Assembly (NCBI GenBank): GCA_014654705.1
Contig: JACVZY010000011.1
Coordinates: forward strand, 1-64,000
Source of the DNA: Ignavibacteria bacterium
Lineage (GTDB): Bacteria; Bacteroidota; Ignavibacteria; Kapaibacteriales; UBA4661
Length of the DNA: 64,000 nt
Direction of reading: 5' to 3'
Position numbers and translations under genes: made by a program. Shown piece after piece: positions 18,037-27,493 of this stretch. Numbering within the stretch: the first letter of the stretch is position 1; every line of letters starts with the position of its first letter. The notes beneath the pieces were generated by a model. The model was not told the DNA's origin. It made no database searches and saw only the letters and a program-made list of their open reading frames with translations.

Positions 18037-19146
18037 ATGACTTCACCAACCTCGTCTCGCAAAAAAGACCATGTTGACCTCTGCGTCAATGAACGTGTTA
18101 CCTTCCGCACGAAAACAAGCGGCTTTGAGCGAATTTCCTTCATCCACAATGCGCTGCCGGAAATGGACTTTGAGGATGTCAAAACAGAAATCACATTCCT
18201 GCAAAAGCGTGTTGCGATGCCGCTCATGGTCTCCTGCATGACAGGCGGCTACGCTGAGGCGGAGCGCATCAATCGTGAACTGGCGGAGGTCTGCGCGGAA
18301 GCAAATATCCCGATGGGCGTGGGTTCGCAGCGTCAAGCACTCGAAACATCACAGTTTCACGATTCCTTCAGCATTGTTCGCAAGGTCGCCCCGCATATTC
18401 CCATCACCGCCAATATCGGCGGCGCAGAAGTGGCAAAGCCGGAGGTGCGCTCTCAACTGCACCGCATCGTTGAAATGATAGAAGCTGATGCTCTCACGAT
18501 ACATTTGAATCCACTCCAAGAACTCATGCAGCCCGAAGGCTCACCGCGCTTCAAGGGCGTGCTCTCTGGCATTGAAGACTTATGCAAGACGCTTGGCGTA
18601 CCGATTATCGTCAAAGAAGTCGGTGCTGGTCTTTCCTCCGGTGTGGCGATTGCTCTGATGGGCGCAGGGGTACGCATCATAGATGTAGCCGGAGCGGGCG
18701 GCACAAGTTGGGCGGGCGTAGAAATTATGCGTTCTAATGCTCCTGACAGCGGGAGCAGTCCCGCACAGCAGGCAGAAAACCGTTACAAAGAGATTTTTTG
18801 GGATTGGGGCTTGACCACGCTGGAATGTTTGCAAATGCTGGAAGAAGTCCGAAAATTTCATAAGGGCTTTCGTAAAGAAGTAACAGTCATTGCTTCAGGT
18901 GGCATTGCATCAGGGCTGGACGTAGCAAAAGCAATTTCGCTTGGTGCCGATATAGCATCGGCAGCACGTCCTTTTTTGCAGACACTTATGGACGAGGGGC
19001 AGTCTGCACTTGCCGCTATGATACGCGGCTGGCACTATCAACTTCGAGCAACGATGTTCCTGACGGGCGTGCAATCGCTCGGACAGCTCCGCCAAGTGCG
19101 CCACTACGAATCGGCAGCACAGACAGACAAAGAAGATTGGATGTAG
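18037..19146 (+). CDS. fni: Isopentenyl-diphosphate delta-isomerase, type 2 (FMN-dependent)
   Basis: 369 residues. Type 2 IDI interconverts IPP and DMAPP using reduced FMN and NADPH. Family motifs in order: RKKDHVDLC, FERISFIHNALPE, MPLMVSCMTGGY, IPMGVGSQRQALE, IHLNPLQELMQPEGSPRF with the active-site Gln and Glu, VKEVGAGLS, GAGGTSWAGVE and ASGGIASGLDVAKAISLGAD for FMN phosphate binding. It shares no obvious operon; the next gene starts 93 nt downstream. Presence of the type 2 enzyme fits Chlorobi/Bacteroidetes-like lineages but is not diagnostic. Confidence 0.96.
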   Translation: MTSPTSSRKKDHVDLCVNERVTFRTKTSGFERISFIHNALPEMDFEDVKTEITFLQKRVAMPLMVSCMTGGYAEAERINRELAEVCAEANIPMGVGSQRQALETSQFHDSFSIVRKVAPHIPITANIGGAEVAKPEVRSQLHRIVEMIEADALTIHLNPLQELMQPEGSPRFKGVLSGIEDLCKTLGVPIIVKEVGAGLSSGVAIALMGAGVRIIDVAGAGGTSWAGVEIMRSNAPDSGSSPAQQAENRYKEIFWDWGLTTLECLQMLEEVRKFHKGFRKEVTVIASGGIASGLDVAKAISLGADIASAARPFLQTLMDEGQSALAAMIRGWHYQLRATMFLTGVQSLGQLRQVRHYESAAQTDKEDWM

Positions 19147-19239
19147 CATACTCCTACCATGGAACCATTCACATCAAGCTATTATCGCGAACGTGTGTTC
19201 GCACCTCATTTTTTTATCCACCAGATTCCGCCCTTTTCT

Positions 19240-22200
19240 ATGAATCGTACCTGTTCCTCTTTGGTCTCGCGTAGCGCTTGGGTGCTTGCGTTGACGTTCG
19301 TTTGTGCGGTTATGCCTATTCTTGCTCAATCAGGAGCGAAAGAAGCTTCGGAACCCGCATCGAAACTAAGCTATGATGCTTTCAAACTCCGCCCTATTGG
19401 TCCGGCGATTACCTCGGGGCGCATTTCCTCTATTGCCGTGCATCCCGCACAGCCTAGCGTCTGGTACGTGGCGGCTGCCTCCGGCGGTGTCTGGAAGACT
19501 GTCAATGCCGGCATTACGTGGCAACCTGTTTTTGAAAATGAAGGCTCGTATTCCATCGGTTGCGTTACGGTTGACCCCGCAAACCCGCACACTGTCTGGG
19601 TCGGTACTGGCGAAAATAATTCCCAGCGCAGCGTCGGCTATGGCGACGGCATTTACCGTTCGGACGACGGCGGAAAGTCCTGGAAAAATATGGGCTTGAA
19701 GACTTCCGAGCATATTGCCAGAATTCTTGTTGACCCGCGTAATTCCAATGTGGTATATGCTGCTGCGCAAGGTCCGCTTTGGTCAGCAGGCGGTGAGCGT
19801 GGTTTGTACAAATCCACCGACGGTGGTAAAACGTGGAAAGCGTCCTTGACTATTAGCGAAAATACGGGCGTTACTGATGTGGTCTTTGACCCGCGCAATC
19901 CCGACATTCTCTATGCCGCATCGTATCAACGCCGCCGACACGCTTGGACGCTGATTGACGGCGGTCCGGAATGTACGATTTACAAAAGTACCGATGGCGG
20001 TGCGTCGTGGCAGAAAGCCGAAAGCGGTTTGCCAGCAGGACAAATGGGGCGTATTGGGCTTACAATTGCGCCGTCCAACCCTGATGTTCTCTATGCTCAC
20101 GTAGAAGCTGCCAACAAAAAAGGCGGTATTTTTCGTTCTGCCGACCGAGGGGCAACATGGGAAAAGCGTAATAGCTATGAGACAACAATGATGTACTACG
20201 CGACTATCTACGCAGACCCCAAGAATGCAGATAGAATCTACGTGATGAACTTTAATATCATGGTTTCTGATGATGGCGGTACAACACTGAAGGCGCTCGG
20301 TACGAAGTCGAAACACGTGGATAATCACGCGATGTGGATTGACCCCGAAAACACGAATCATTATTTGGTCGGCTGCGATGGTGGTTTGTACGAAACGTTC
20401 GACCGTGCTCAGAACTGGCGGCATACGCCCAATCTACCTATCACCCAATTTTACCGTGTCTCGGTGGATAACGCGCTCCCGTTTTACGGTGTTTATGGCG
20501 GAACGCAGGATAATTTCTCGCTTGGTGGTCCTTCCAGAACAATCACGCAAAACGGCATTACCAACTACGATTGGTTCGTAACGCAAGGCGGTGACGGCTT
20601 CCAATCACAGATTGACCCCAAAGATCCGAACATTATTTATGCTGAGTTCCAAAATGGCGGTTTGGCACGATTCGACAAAAAAAGCGGCGAGCGCATCGGT
20701 ATTCAGCCGCAGCACGGCAAAGGCGAAGAGCCGCTACGCTGGAATTGGGATGCGCCGCTTATCATTAGCCCGCACCTGAACACACGGCTCTACTTTGCCG
20801 CTCAAAAACTCTTCCGCTCCGACGACAGAGGAAATTCATGGAAAGCTATCAGTCCTGATTTGACGCGCCATCTCGACCGCGACAAACTACCGGTCATGGG
20901 TAAAATTTGGAGTGTGGATGCGGTTGCGAAGAATGCTTCGACGGCGTTTTACGGGAATATCTCTGCCGTTTCGGAATCACCCAAAAAAGAAGGGTTTATC
21001 GTTGTCGGCACTGATGACGGCTTGGTGCAAATCACCGATGATGGTGGCAAGACATGGCGTAAAATTGAGAAAATAGGCGGAGTTGCTGAAAATGCTTACG
21101 TGAGCCGTGTGGAATGTTCGCAGCACGACGCAAATGTTATCTACGTTTGCTTCGACAACCACAAAAACGGTGATTTTAAGCCGTACATTTTCAAAAGCGC
21201 CGATGCAGGTAAGACGTGGACAAGTTTGCGCGGGAATCTGCCCGACGGCGGCATGGCGCTTGCGCTGGTGGAAGACCACGTTGCGCCCGGACTGCTCTTT
21301 TTGGGGACGGAATTTGGCGTGTATGTGAGCACCAACGGCGGACAAGCATGGAAGCCCCTTAAAGGGAATTTTCCCACGATTGCCGTGCGTGACCTCGCTA
21401 TCCAAAAGCGTGAAAACGACCTCGCGCTGGCAACATTCGGGCGCGGCTTCTACATCTTTGACGATTATACGCCGCTTCGCGCCATCGCGCAGGGCGCATT
21501 TGACGCAAGCAAGGCGGCATCGGTCTTTCCAGTGAAGGATGCGCTGCTTTATACCCAGTCATCGCCATATGGTGGTGGTGGCAAAGGCTTCTTGGGTGAA
21601 ACGTTCTATTTGGGCGAGAACCCATCATTTGGTGCAGTTTTCACGGTGTACCTCAAGGAAGCACTTAAAACAAAGAAGCAAATTCGCCAAGAAGCAGAAA
21701 AAAGCGGCGCAGCAAAATCCCTCACGCAAGACGAACTCCGCGCTGAAGAGGAAGAAGAAGCACCGTCCTATTTCGCTACTGTGAGCGACGCAGCGGGCAA
21801 TGTGGTGCGCCGCTTGAGCCTCAGTAATAGTGCGGGTTTGCAGCGCGTGGCGTGGAATCTGCGCTATCCCGACATCATTCTTGGGCGCTCGTCCGGCGGC
21901 GATGACGATGACGACGATAACGGGAGCAATTTTGTGCTGCCTGGCGCATACACGGTCAGCATTTCCAAACGCACGGGTGCTACGACGACGCAAATTACGG
22001 ACCCCGTGACGTTCAACGTCGTTCCGCTCAACAACACCTCGCTCCCCGCACCTGACCGCAAGGCGCTTCTGGACTTCCAGCGTAAAACGGCGAATTTATA
22101 CCGTGCCGCACAAGGCGCATCCGACCTTGCGGGCAGCACAAAAGCAAAATTGGCTTCGATGAAAAAAGCCCTCATGGAAACACCGGTAGTCCAAACGCAA

Positions 22201-22548
22201 GCGGCACAAACTCTCGCACTCCGCGACGAAATTAGCGGCTTGGAACAGCGATTGAATGTGCTTTTGCGCAATCTTCGTGGCGACCAAATCCTTGCGGCAC
22301 GTAATGAAAACGTCCCGAATGCAATTCTGGATAGATTGGGGCAAATTGCCTACGAGCAGTCGCGTTCCACATCCCAAGCAACGCAGGAACATCTAAGCGG
22401 CTATGCTATTGCGGCGCAGGAATTTGAGCAGGAATTGGCAAAATTGAAGCAATTAGTCGAAGGTGATATTCCGCGCCTTGAAAAAGCACTGGAAGCACTC
22501 GGAGCACCACACACGCCGGGGCGCTTGCCGGAGTGGAAAGACAAATAA
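19240..22548 (+). CDS. Secreted BNR/VPS10-like repeat protein, copy A
   Basis: 1102 residues from ATG 19240, which gives a clean signal peptide ending AILAQ-like (VMPILAQS). The region of about 40-740 is a propeller-like array with many Asp-box units of the form S-x-D-G-G-x-T/S-W (SDDGGKSW, STDGGKTW, STDGGASW, SADAGKTW), as in sortilin/VPS10-type and sialidase-like folds; these are often annotated glycosyl hydrolase without proof. A C-terminal part (about 790-1100) has a Glu-rich stretch, an acidic run GGDDDDDDNG and helices. No T9SS tail is visible. The start at 19159 would add 27 residues without family support. It is paralogous to the minus-strand gene at 23406-26672. Confidence 0.85.
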   Translation: MNRTCSSLVSRSAWVLALTFVCAVMPILAQSGAKEASEPASKLSYDAFKLRPIGPAITSGRISSIAVHPAQPSVWYVAAASGGVWKTVNAGITWQPVFENEGSYSIGCVTVDPANPHTVWVGTGENNSQRSVGYGDGIYRSDDGGKSWKNMGLKTSEHIARILVDPRNSNVVYAAAQGPLWSAGGERGLYKSTDGGKTWKASLTISENTGVTDVVFDPRNPDILYAASYQRRRHAWTLIDGGPECTIYKSTDGGASWQKAESGLPAGQMGRIGLTIAPSNPDVLYAHVEAANKKGGIFRSADRGATWEKRNSYETTMMYYATIYADPKNADRIYVMNFNIMVSDDGGTTLKALGTKSKHVDNHAMWIDPENTNHYLVGCDGGLYETFDRAQNWRHTPNLPITQFYRVSVDNALPFYGVYGGTQDNFSLGGPSRTITQNGITNYDWFVTQGGDGFQSQIDPKDPNIIYAEFQNGGLARFDKKSGERIGIQPQHGKGEEPLRWNWDAPLIISPHLNTRLYFAAQKLFRSDDRGNSWKAISPDLTRHLDRDKLPVMGKIWSVDAVAKNASTAFYGNISAVSESPKKEGFIVVGTDDGLVQITDDGGKTWRKIEKIGGVAENAYVSRVECSQHDANVIYVCFDNHKNGDFKPYIFKSADAGKTWTSLRGNLPDGGMALALVEDHVAPGLLFLGTEFGVYVSTNGGQAWKPLKGNFPTIAVRDLAIQKRENDLALATFGRGFYIFDDYTPLRAIAQGAFDASKAASVFPVKDALLYTQSSPYGGGGKGFLGETFYLGENPSFGAVFTVYLKEALKTKKQIRQEAEKSGAAKSLTQDELRAEEEEEAPSYFATVSDAAGNVVRRLSLSNSAGLQRVAWNLRYPDIILGRSSGGDDDDDDNGSNFVLPGAYTVSISKRTGATTTQITDPVTFNVVPLNNTSLPAPDRKALLDFQRKTANLYRAAQGASDLAGSTKAKLASMKKALMETPVVQTQAAQTLALRDEISGLEQRLNVLLRNLRGDQILAARNENVPNAILDRLGQIAYEQSRSTSQATQEHLSGYAIAAQEFEQELAKLKQLVEGDIPRLEKALEALGAPHTPGRLPEWKDK

Positions 22549-22574
22549 CAACCGACACAGAGCGGCAGCCAAAA

Positions 22575-22618
22575 ATGCCTGTGCAACAGAGACAATCTCT
22601 CTTCCGTCGCACAGGCAT
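22575..22618. terminator. Stem-loop after copy A of the BNR protein
   Basis: ATGCCTGTGC (22575-22584) pairs perfectly with GCACAGGCAT (22609-22618). The A-run lies on the 5' side (22571-22575), so on the plus strand this is a hairpin without a U-tract, while the minus strand reads as an intrinsic terminator. Confidence 0.6.
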
Positions 22619-22721
22619 TCTTGCTTGTGAGCCGCATCAATTGTGGTTGGTTCTAAAAATATCTGCATCATTCGATACATTCCGGCAAATTATTTTTTAA
22701 CACCATAACGCTTTCAACACA

Positions 22722-23255
22722 ATGACACACAACAAACTCATGGTTGCTATGCTCTTCGTCTATGCAGGAATGACGTTGTGGCTTGGCAGTCTCGCCTTTT
22801 TCGGTATTGGAGTTGCGCCCGTAATATTCAAAACGCTACCATCGAAAGATCTTGCCGGAGCGCTTAACGCCGTCATCCTTCATCGTTTGAATATGATGGA
22901 ACTTTCGGGAGCAGTAATGCTCGGAGTAGGATGTGCGCTTCTTTTTGCCATGAGCCGCGACAAAAAGATTTTGGTTTCGATAGCAGTGCTCGTTCTCATG
23001 GTGGGGCTGTGGTGCGTTTATGCGCTAGTTCTCACACCGCAAATGAACGATTTGCGGACACAAATAAACAGCTTTGATGCGCCTCTGACGACTTCTCTCC
23101 CTTTTGTCCAGACATTTCGTGGCTACCACGTGTGGTACTCACGGTTGGTAGGAGCAAATATGATTGCAGGCTTGATATTATTGGTTTGGCAGACACGGCA
23201 CTTCCTTTTGCTTGCTCAGAACTTGCATCAGAAGTCAATAAATGAGACAGCGTAG
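22722..23255 (+). CDS. Small four-helix membrane protein (DUF4149-like)
   Basis: 177 residues with four predicted membrane helices (about 10-33, 58-76, 83-106 and 143-162). The start VYAGMTLWLGSLAFFGIGVA followed by PVIFKTLP, and the conserved LNMMELSG and FVQTFRGYHVWYSRL segments, match the DUF4149 family of inner-membrane proteins of unknown function. It lies 173 nt after the BNR protein and converges with the second BNR gene. Confidence 0.75.
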   Translation: MTHNKLMVAMLFVYAGMTLWLGSLAFFGIGVAPVIFKTLPSKDLAGALNAVILHRLNMMELSGAVMLGVGCALLFAMSRDKKILVSIAVLVLMVGLWCVYALVLTPQMNDLRTQINSFDAPLTTSLPFVQTFRGYHVWYSRLVGANMIAGLILLVWQTRHFLLLAQNLHQKSINETA

Positions 23256-23310
23256 GGCGCATGAATAGCAACTCCTAGGCTTACTTCCCGAACTCTTCCC
23301 GTATCCAAGC

Positions 23311-23368
23311 CTCTCCCAGAGAACAAAAGAAGTAATTTGCAATCATACTTCTTCTGCCCTTGGGAGAG
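23311..23368. terminator. Long bidirectional stem-loop between convergent genes
   Basis: Outer arms CTCTCCCA (23311-23318) and TGGGAGAG (23361-23368) enclose inner arms AGAAGTA (23328-23334) and TACTTCT (23346-23352). It lies between the DUF4149-like gene and the minus-strand BNR gene and probably ends both transcripts. Confidence 0.7.
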
Positions 23369-23405
23369 AGCCGGGATGAAAGAAAAATCAATGTAATGCG
23401 CGGAC

Positions 23406-26400
23406 TTAGTTTTTAAGCGGTTCTGTCTTGCCAAAAACAGTAAATCCAGCATTTTCTACTTGCTGACGATAGGCGCTCACGTCTGTCTCAAAGAATTTAT
23501 TCACTCTCTCCAAGACCCCACCCAAACGGATTTTTAGTTTTTCAAACTTCACCTGAGCTGCCTCGGTAGGCGCATCGTAGCTGCTACCGATAGTGCCTTG
23601 CAGCGAACCAATCTGCGGCATAATCTCTGCCTGCCGGTCATAGATGCCGCTCCGCTCATCATTTGGAATAAATTGCTCCATAAGCGAATCCAACTTGCTC
23701 TCAAGAGCTTTGCCGGCTTTTGCCAGCGAGTCCGCTTTTGGCTTATTGAGGGTGCTTTTTGCAAAATCATTCACCGTTTTAATCGTTTTGCGCATTTCCA
23801 CCATCTGCTTCACCGCTTTGGCACTGGTTTCCATCATACCGCCAACGCGCATTTGCATATCGTAAATTGCCTTGAGTGCCCCGGCGTCAACTTTAATGCG
23901 GGGTTCGGGGGCGATTTCAAAAGGTTGAACGGCAGTCGTGCCACCATATTTCATGCGGGCAAGGTACGTGCCGGGCAGAAGGTCAATACCGCCTGCATCA
24001 CCGTCATCGTCTCTGCGCTCACGCTCTGCGCGGCGTGGGCGCTCAAATTCTTTGCGCCGAAGGTCAAATGCCACGCGATTGATACCTTTTTTCATGGTGC
24101 CTTTTATCGTCCGCACCACGCTTGAATCAGCACTGTTCAGAATCTCAATGCTGATTTTCTGTGCTTTCGGCGTTTCATTTTTCGCCAAAATACTATCTGC
24201 CGGATTCAGAATGTAGGAAATAAGCGCTCCGTATTGGCGCTGCTCGCCTTTGAACATGGCACTACCTGTGCCGATATATGCGCCAGCGTAGAGTTCGTAA
24301 TTTGCAGCAACGGCGCGACTGATTTCAAAAAGATGAAGGGGCTTGGAAGCAAGCGTGGAAGCGCCTTTCTTTGCCAATTCGCGCAAAGGACGAATGTCGT
24401 CCAGCACGTATATACCGCGCCCGTGCGTGGCAATGACCAAATCATGGTCGCGCTGGTGAATCGCTATATCTGTTACTGGCACAGTCGGGAAGCCGCTTGT
24501 CCACTTTTGCCAATTTTTACCCGCATTCAGGCTGACATAAAGTCCAAACTCCGTTCCCACAAAAAGTAGGTTCGGTTCAATAATATCTTGGCGAATGACG
24601 TGGCAGAAGCCATCTATTTCGGGCGTTGCCAGTGATTGCCATGTTTTACCAAAGTCGCGGGTAACAAAAACGTATGTTTCCCAATTTGAACGGCGATGGT
24701 CGTCGAAGACCACAAATGCCGTTGCTGCGTCATGCTTGGAGGCTTCGACGTGCGGCGACCAGATTCCTGCCGGAACACGTGATTTTGCGCCATCGGTCAG
24801 GCTTGCGCTGACACGAGACCATGTTTTACCGCCATCTTGGGTAAGCTGCACGTTGCCGTCATCCGTCGAAACCCAGAGTACACCTTCCTTCAAAGGACTT
24901 GGAGCGATGGATAAAATTGTGCAATGATTCTCTGCCGCCGTTACGTCGCGCGTGATACCGCCGCTCTCATTGGATTTTTGCTTTGCGGGGTCGTTGGTGG
25001 TAAGGTCGGGGCTGATGATTTGCCACGAGTCGCCTTTATTCACGCTTTTGTGGACGAATTGACTGCCGTAATAGATAGTTTTTGAGTTAAAAGGGTCAAG
25101 CGCAATCGCCGCGTTCCAGTTGTAGCGGTGCTTCACTTCTGGCTCACCCGGACGGCTCTCGGTGGGGCGAATACTTTTGCGAACACCTGTTTTGATATGC
25201 CCGTAAAGCAGCGCTCCACCTTGCGACATTGCATAGCAGTATTCGTTGTTTTCGGGGTCGGGAATGGTCGCAAAGCCATCACCAAAGCCAACGGTTATCC
25301 AGTCGTAGTTGTAGATGCCGTCGAAATGCAGTGAATTGGAAGGACCGCGCCATGAGCCGTTGTCCTGCAAGCCACCGTAAACGTTGAACGGGTAATCATT
25401 GTCCAACGCCACGTGGTAGAATTGCCCAAGCGGGAGATTATCCACAAAGCGCCAATTTTTGCCGTTGTCCTCCGAAATGCCGATACCGCCGTCGTTGCCG
25501 ACAATCATATATTTGCCGTTGGGGTGAATCCATAGTTCGTGATGGTCGGGGTGAATGGTCGTGTACGGATAGAGCGGCGAAAAGCTCTTGCCGCCGTCTG
25601 TGCTTACGTCCATCGTTACCTGCAAGCGATAAATCGTGTTTTCATTTTGCGGATGAACACGAATGTCGCAGAAGTAGAATGGACGCGGGTTGATATCAAA
25701 TCTGCTGTTCACTGTGCGCCATTTTTCGCCACCATCGTCCGAGCGGAGCAGTGCGCTTTCTTTTGCTTCCACGAGTGCATAGACCACGCCCGGAGTGCTT
25801 TTGGCAAAAGAAATGCCGACGCGCCCCATCGTACCTTCCGGCATACCGTCTTTATTGGTCAGTCGTGTCCATGTCTCGCCGCCATCGCTGCTGGTGTACA
25901 TACCGCTTCCTGTACCGCCGGAGGTGAAGAACCACGGATAACGACGGTGCTCCCACATGCCGGCAATGAGGCGGTTCGGGTTGTACGGGTCTTGTGCAAG
26001 TTCCGCGCAGCCGGTTTTGTTGTCTACGAATAAGGTTTTACGCCATGTCTTGCCACCATCGGTGGTTTTGAATACGCCACGCTCGGCATTTTCGCCCCAC
26101 GTTGTACCCATAGCCGCTACCCATGCCACGTCGGGGTTGGTGGGGTGCAGAATCACGCGGTGAATCCGCTCGGTTTTCTCCAAGCCTATATTTTTCCATG
26201 TTTTGCCACCGTCCAATGATTTGAAGATGCCGCGCCCCACGCCCGCACTATTGCGGACGTTTCCTTCGCCTGTGCCAACCCAGACGGTGTTAGGATTACC
26301 CGCAAAGCAAGCAATTGCACCGATGGACGAAGTATTCTGCGTGTCAAAGACGGGCTGCCACGTTGTGCCACGATTGACGGACTTCCACACACCGCCTGTG

Positions 26401-26672
26401 GCTGCGCCGACGTAGATAATATCGGGGTTCTGCGGGACGGATTCAATCGCAGCCACACGCCCGCTCATTCCTGCCGGGCCGATAGAGCGTGGTTTTATGC
26501 CAAGAAAGAAGATAGAATCAAGGCTTTGAGCCGATACGGTAGTAACCTGTACCGTGACAACCTGAATCACACAAAGAATTGCTAGTGCGATTGTCCCTAC
26601 AATCGTCATTGCAAGTGTGCGCTGTGTGCTGCGCAGAGGCGAGCTGTTCCCGTTGGGAGAAGAAAAGTGCAT
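23406..26672 (-). CDS. Secreted BNR/VPS10-like repeat protein, copy B
   Basis: 1088 residues, with a long signal region ending VTTVSAQS. Repeated Asp boxes (SLDGGKTW, TTDGGKTW, SSDGGETW, STDGGKSF, TQDGGKTW) across about 60-780 make a multi-bladed propeller; ATHGRGIYVLDDIRPLREL parallels AT-x-GRGFYIFDDYTPLRA in copy A. The C-terminal part has a basic/acidic linker (RRAERERRDDDGDAGG) and a helical region close to that of copy A. The two are clear paralogues with long divergence in sequence, in opposite orientation around the DUF4149-like gene. A role in extracellular protein or glycan binding or breakdown is plausible; no catalytic residues can be named. Confidence 0.85.
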   Translation of the reverse strand: MHFSSPNGNSSPLRSTQRTLAMTIVGTIALAILCVIQVVTVQVTTVSAQSLDSIFFLGIKPRSIGPAGMSGRVAAIESVPQNPDIIYVGAATGGVWKSVNRGTTWQPVFDTQNTSSIGAIACFAGNPNTVWVGTGEGNVRNSAGVGRGIFKSLDGGKTWKNIGLEKTERIHRVILHPTNPDVAWVAAMGTTWGENAERGVFKTTDGGKTWRKTLFVDNKTGCAELAQDPYNPNRLIAGMWEHRRYPWFFTSGGTGSGMYTSSDGGETWTRLTNKDGMPEGTMGRVGISFAKSTPGVVYALVEAKESALLRSDDGGEKWRTVNSRFDINPRPFYFCDIRVHPQNENTIYRLQVTMDVSTDGGKSFSPLYPYTTIHPDHHELWIHPNGKYMIVGNDGGIGISEDNGKNWRFVDNLPLGQFYHVALDNDYPFNVYGGLQDNGSWRGPSNSLHFDGIYNYDWITVGFGDGFATIPDPENNEYCYAMSQGGALLYGHIKTGVRKSIRPTESRPGEPEVKHRYNWNAAIALDPFNSKTIYYGSQFVHKSVNKGDSWQIISPDLTTNDPAKQKSNESGGITRDVTAAENHCTILSIAPSPLKEGVLWVSTDDGNVQLTQDGGKTWSRVSASLTDGAKSRVPAGIWSPHVEASKHDAATAFVVFDDHRRSNWETYVFVTRDFGKTWQSLATPEIDGFCHVIRQDIIEPNLLFVGTEFGLYVSLNAGKNWQKWTSGFPTVPVTDIAIHQRDHDLVIATHGRGIYVLDDIRPLRELAKKGASTLASKPLHLFEISRAVAANYELYAGAYIGTGSAMFKGEQRQYGALISYILNPADSILAKNETPKAQKISIEILNSADSSVVRTIKGTMKKGINRVAFDLRRKEFERPRRAERERRDDDGDAGGIDLLPGTYLARMKYGGTTAVQPFEIAPEPRIKVDAGALKAIYDMQMRVGGMMETSAKAVKQMVEMRKTIKTVNDFAKSTLNKPKADSLAKAGKALESKLDSLMEQFIPNDERSGIYDRQAEIMPQIGSLQGTIGSSYDAPTEAAQVKFEKLKIRLGGVLERVNKFFETDVSAYRQQVENAGFTVFGKTEPLKN

Positions 26673-26896
26673 AGTGGTAAACGTGGGTAAGTGATGAAAT
26701 GGAGATTAAATCCTGAACGACGCAAATATCGCTCCAAATCGTCAGAAAACAAAGCCTGTGCCTTAGGAAAAACACTCTCTCTGCCACAGAATTTTCAATT
26801 GCCGAAAACATCGTTGTTGAAATCACAATTCCTCGCTAAATTGCGACTCCAGAAAAATCGAACTCCAAATGTCCAACTACTATCGCCCACAGCCAC

Positions 26897-27460
26897 GTGA
26901 ACTTTGATGACCTCGCACGACAGTACAATGAAATGACAGAGAAGAAAATTCTTATGTCATTCAAAGGCGCTTTTGCGCAGCCGATTATTGTTGAGATTGG
27001 GCAGACGCTTCGGAGCAAAATAGCAGCACAGCCCGTAGAATCTATCACAGAGCGTACGCTTCTGATGAAAAAGATTTTTGCAGTGTTTGTAGAATTGGCA
27101 CAAAATGTGATGTTTTATTCCGCAGAACAAGAGCTGGACGAGTACGGCAAAGAATGTGGTGTTGGAATTTTAGTCATCAGTGAAAATGCAGAAACCTATT
27201 GCGTTAGTTCCGGCAATCAAATCGCTTCTGCCGACGGAGAGCGTCTCAGTACTCTTTGCGAGTCAGTCCGAGCACTTTCCAAAGAAGAGCTAAAAGAACG
27301 TTATACCGAGCAGCGACGGTTGCCACGTGGCAGCAGTAGTGGTGCGGGTTTAGGGTTTCTTGACGTTGCTCGCCGTGCAGACTTACCCTTGGAATACGCT
27401 GTTACGCCACTTTCCGGCGACCGCGCACTTTTTATGCTGTCTGCTTATTTTGCCAAGTAA
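26897..27460 (+). CDS. SiaB-like protein kinase (DUF6272)
   Basis: 187 residues from GTG 26897. In Pseudomonas, SiaB phosphorylates the small protein SiaC. Matching features: ILMSFKGAFAQPIIVEIGQT near the N-terminus, an N-box-like VELAQNVMFYS where a GHKL-type ATPase holds Mg-ATP, and a Gly-rich SSSGAGLGFLDVARRA loop, all in SiaB order and length. A SiaC-like gene follows two genes downstream, supporting the call. No SiaA phosphatase is beside them. The start is uncertain: no clear SD precedes GTG, and ATG at residue 13 (26933) is an alternative; an ATG at 26868 opens a different short frame. Confidence 0.75.
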   Translation: MNFDDLARQYNEMTEKKILMSFKGAFAQPIIVEIGQTLRSKIAAQPVESITERTLLMKKIFAVFVELAQNVMFYSAEQELDEYGKECGVGILVISENAETYCVSSGNQIASADGERLSTLCESVRALSKEELKERYTEQRRLPRGSSSGAGLGFLDVARRADLPLEYAVTPLSGDRALFMLSAYFAK

Positions 27461-27493
27461 TCATAATTCCATTATTACACTCTCTCCTCAGCT

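Noticed and set aside
19240-26672. Sialidase activity for the Asp-box proteins
   Set aside because: Asp boxes are structural; no catalytic Arg triad or Tyr/Glu pair can be identified.
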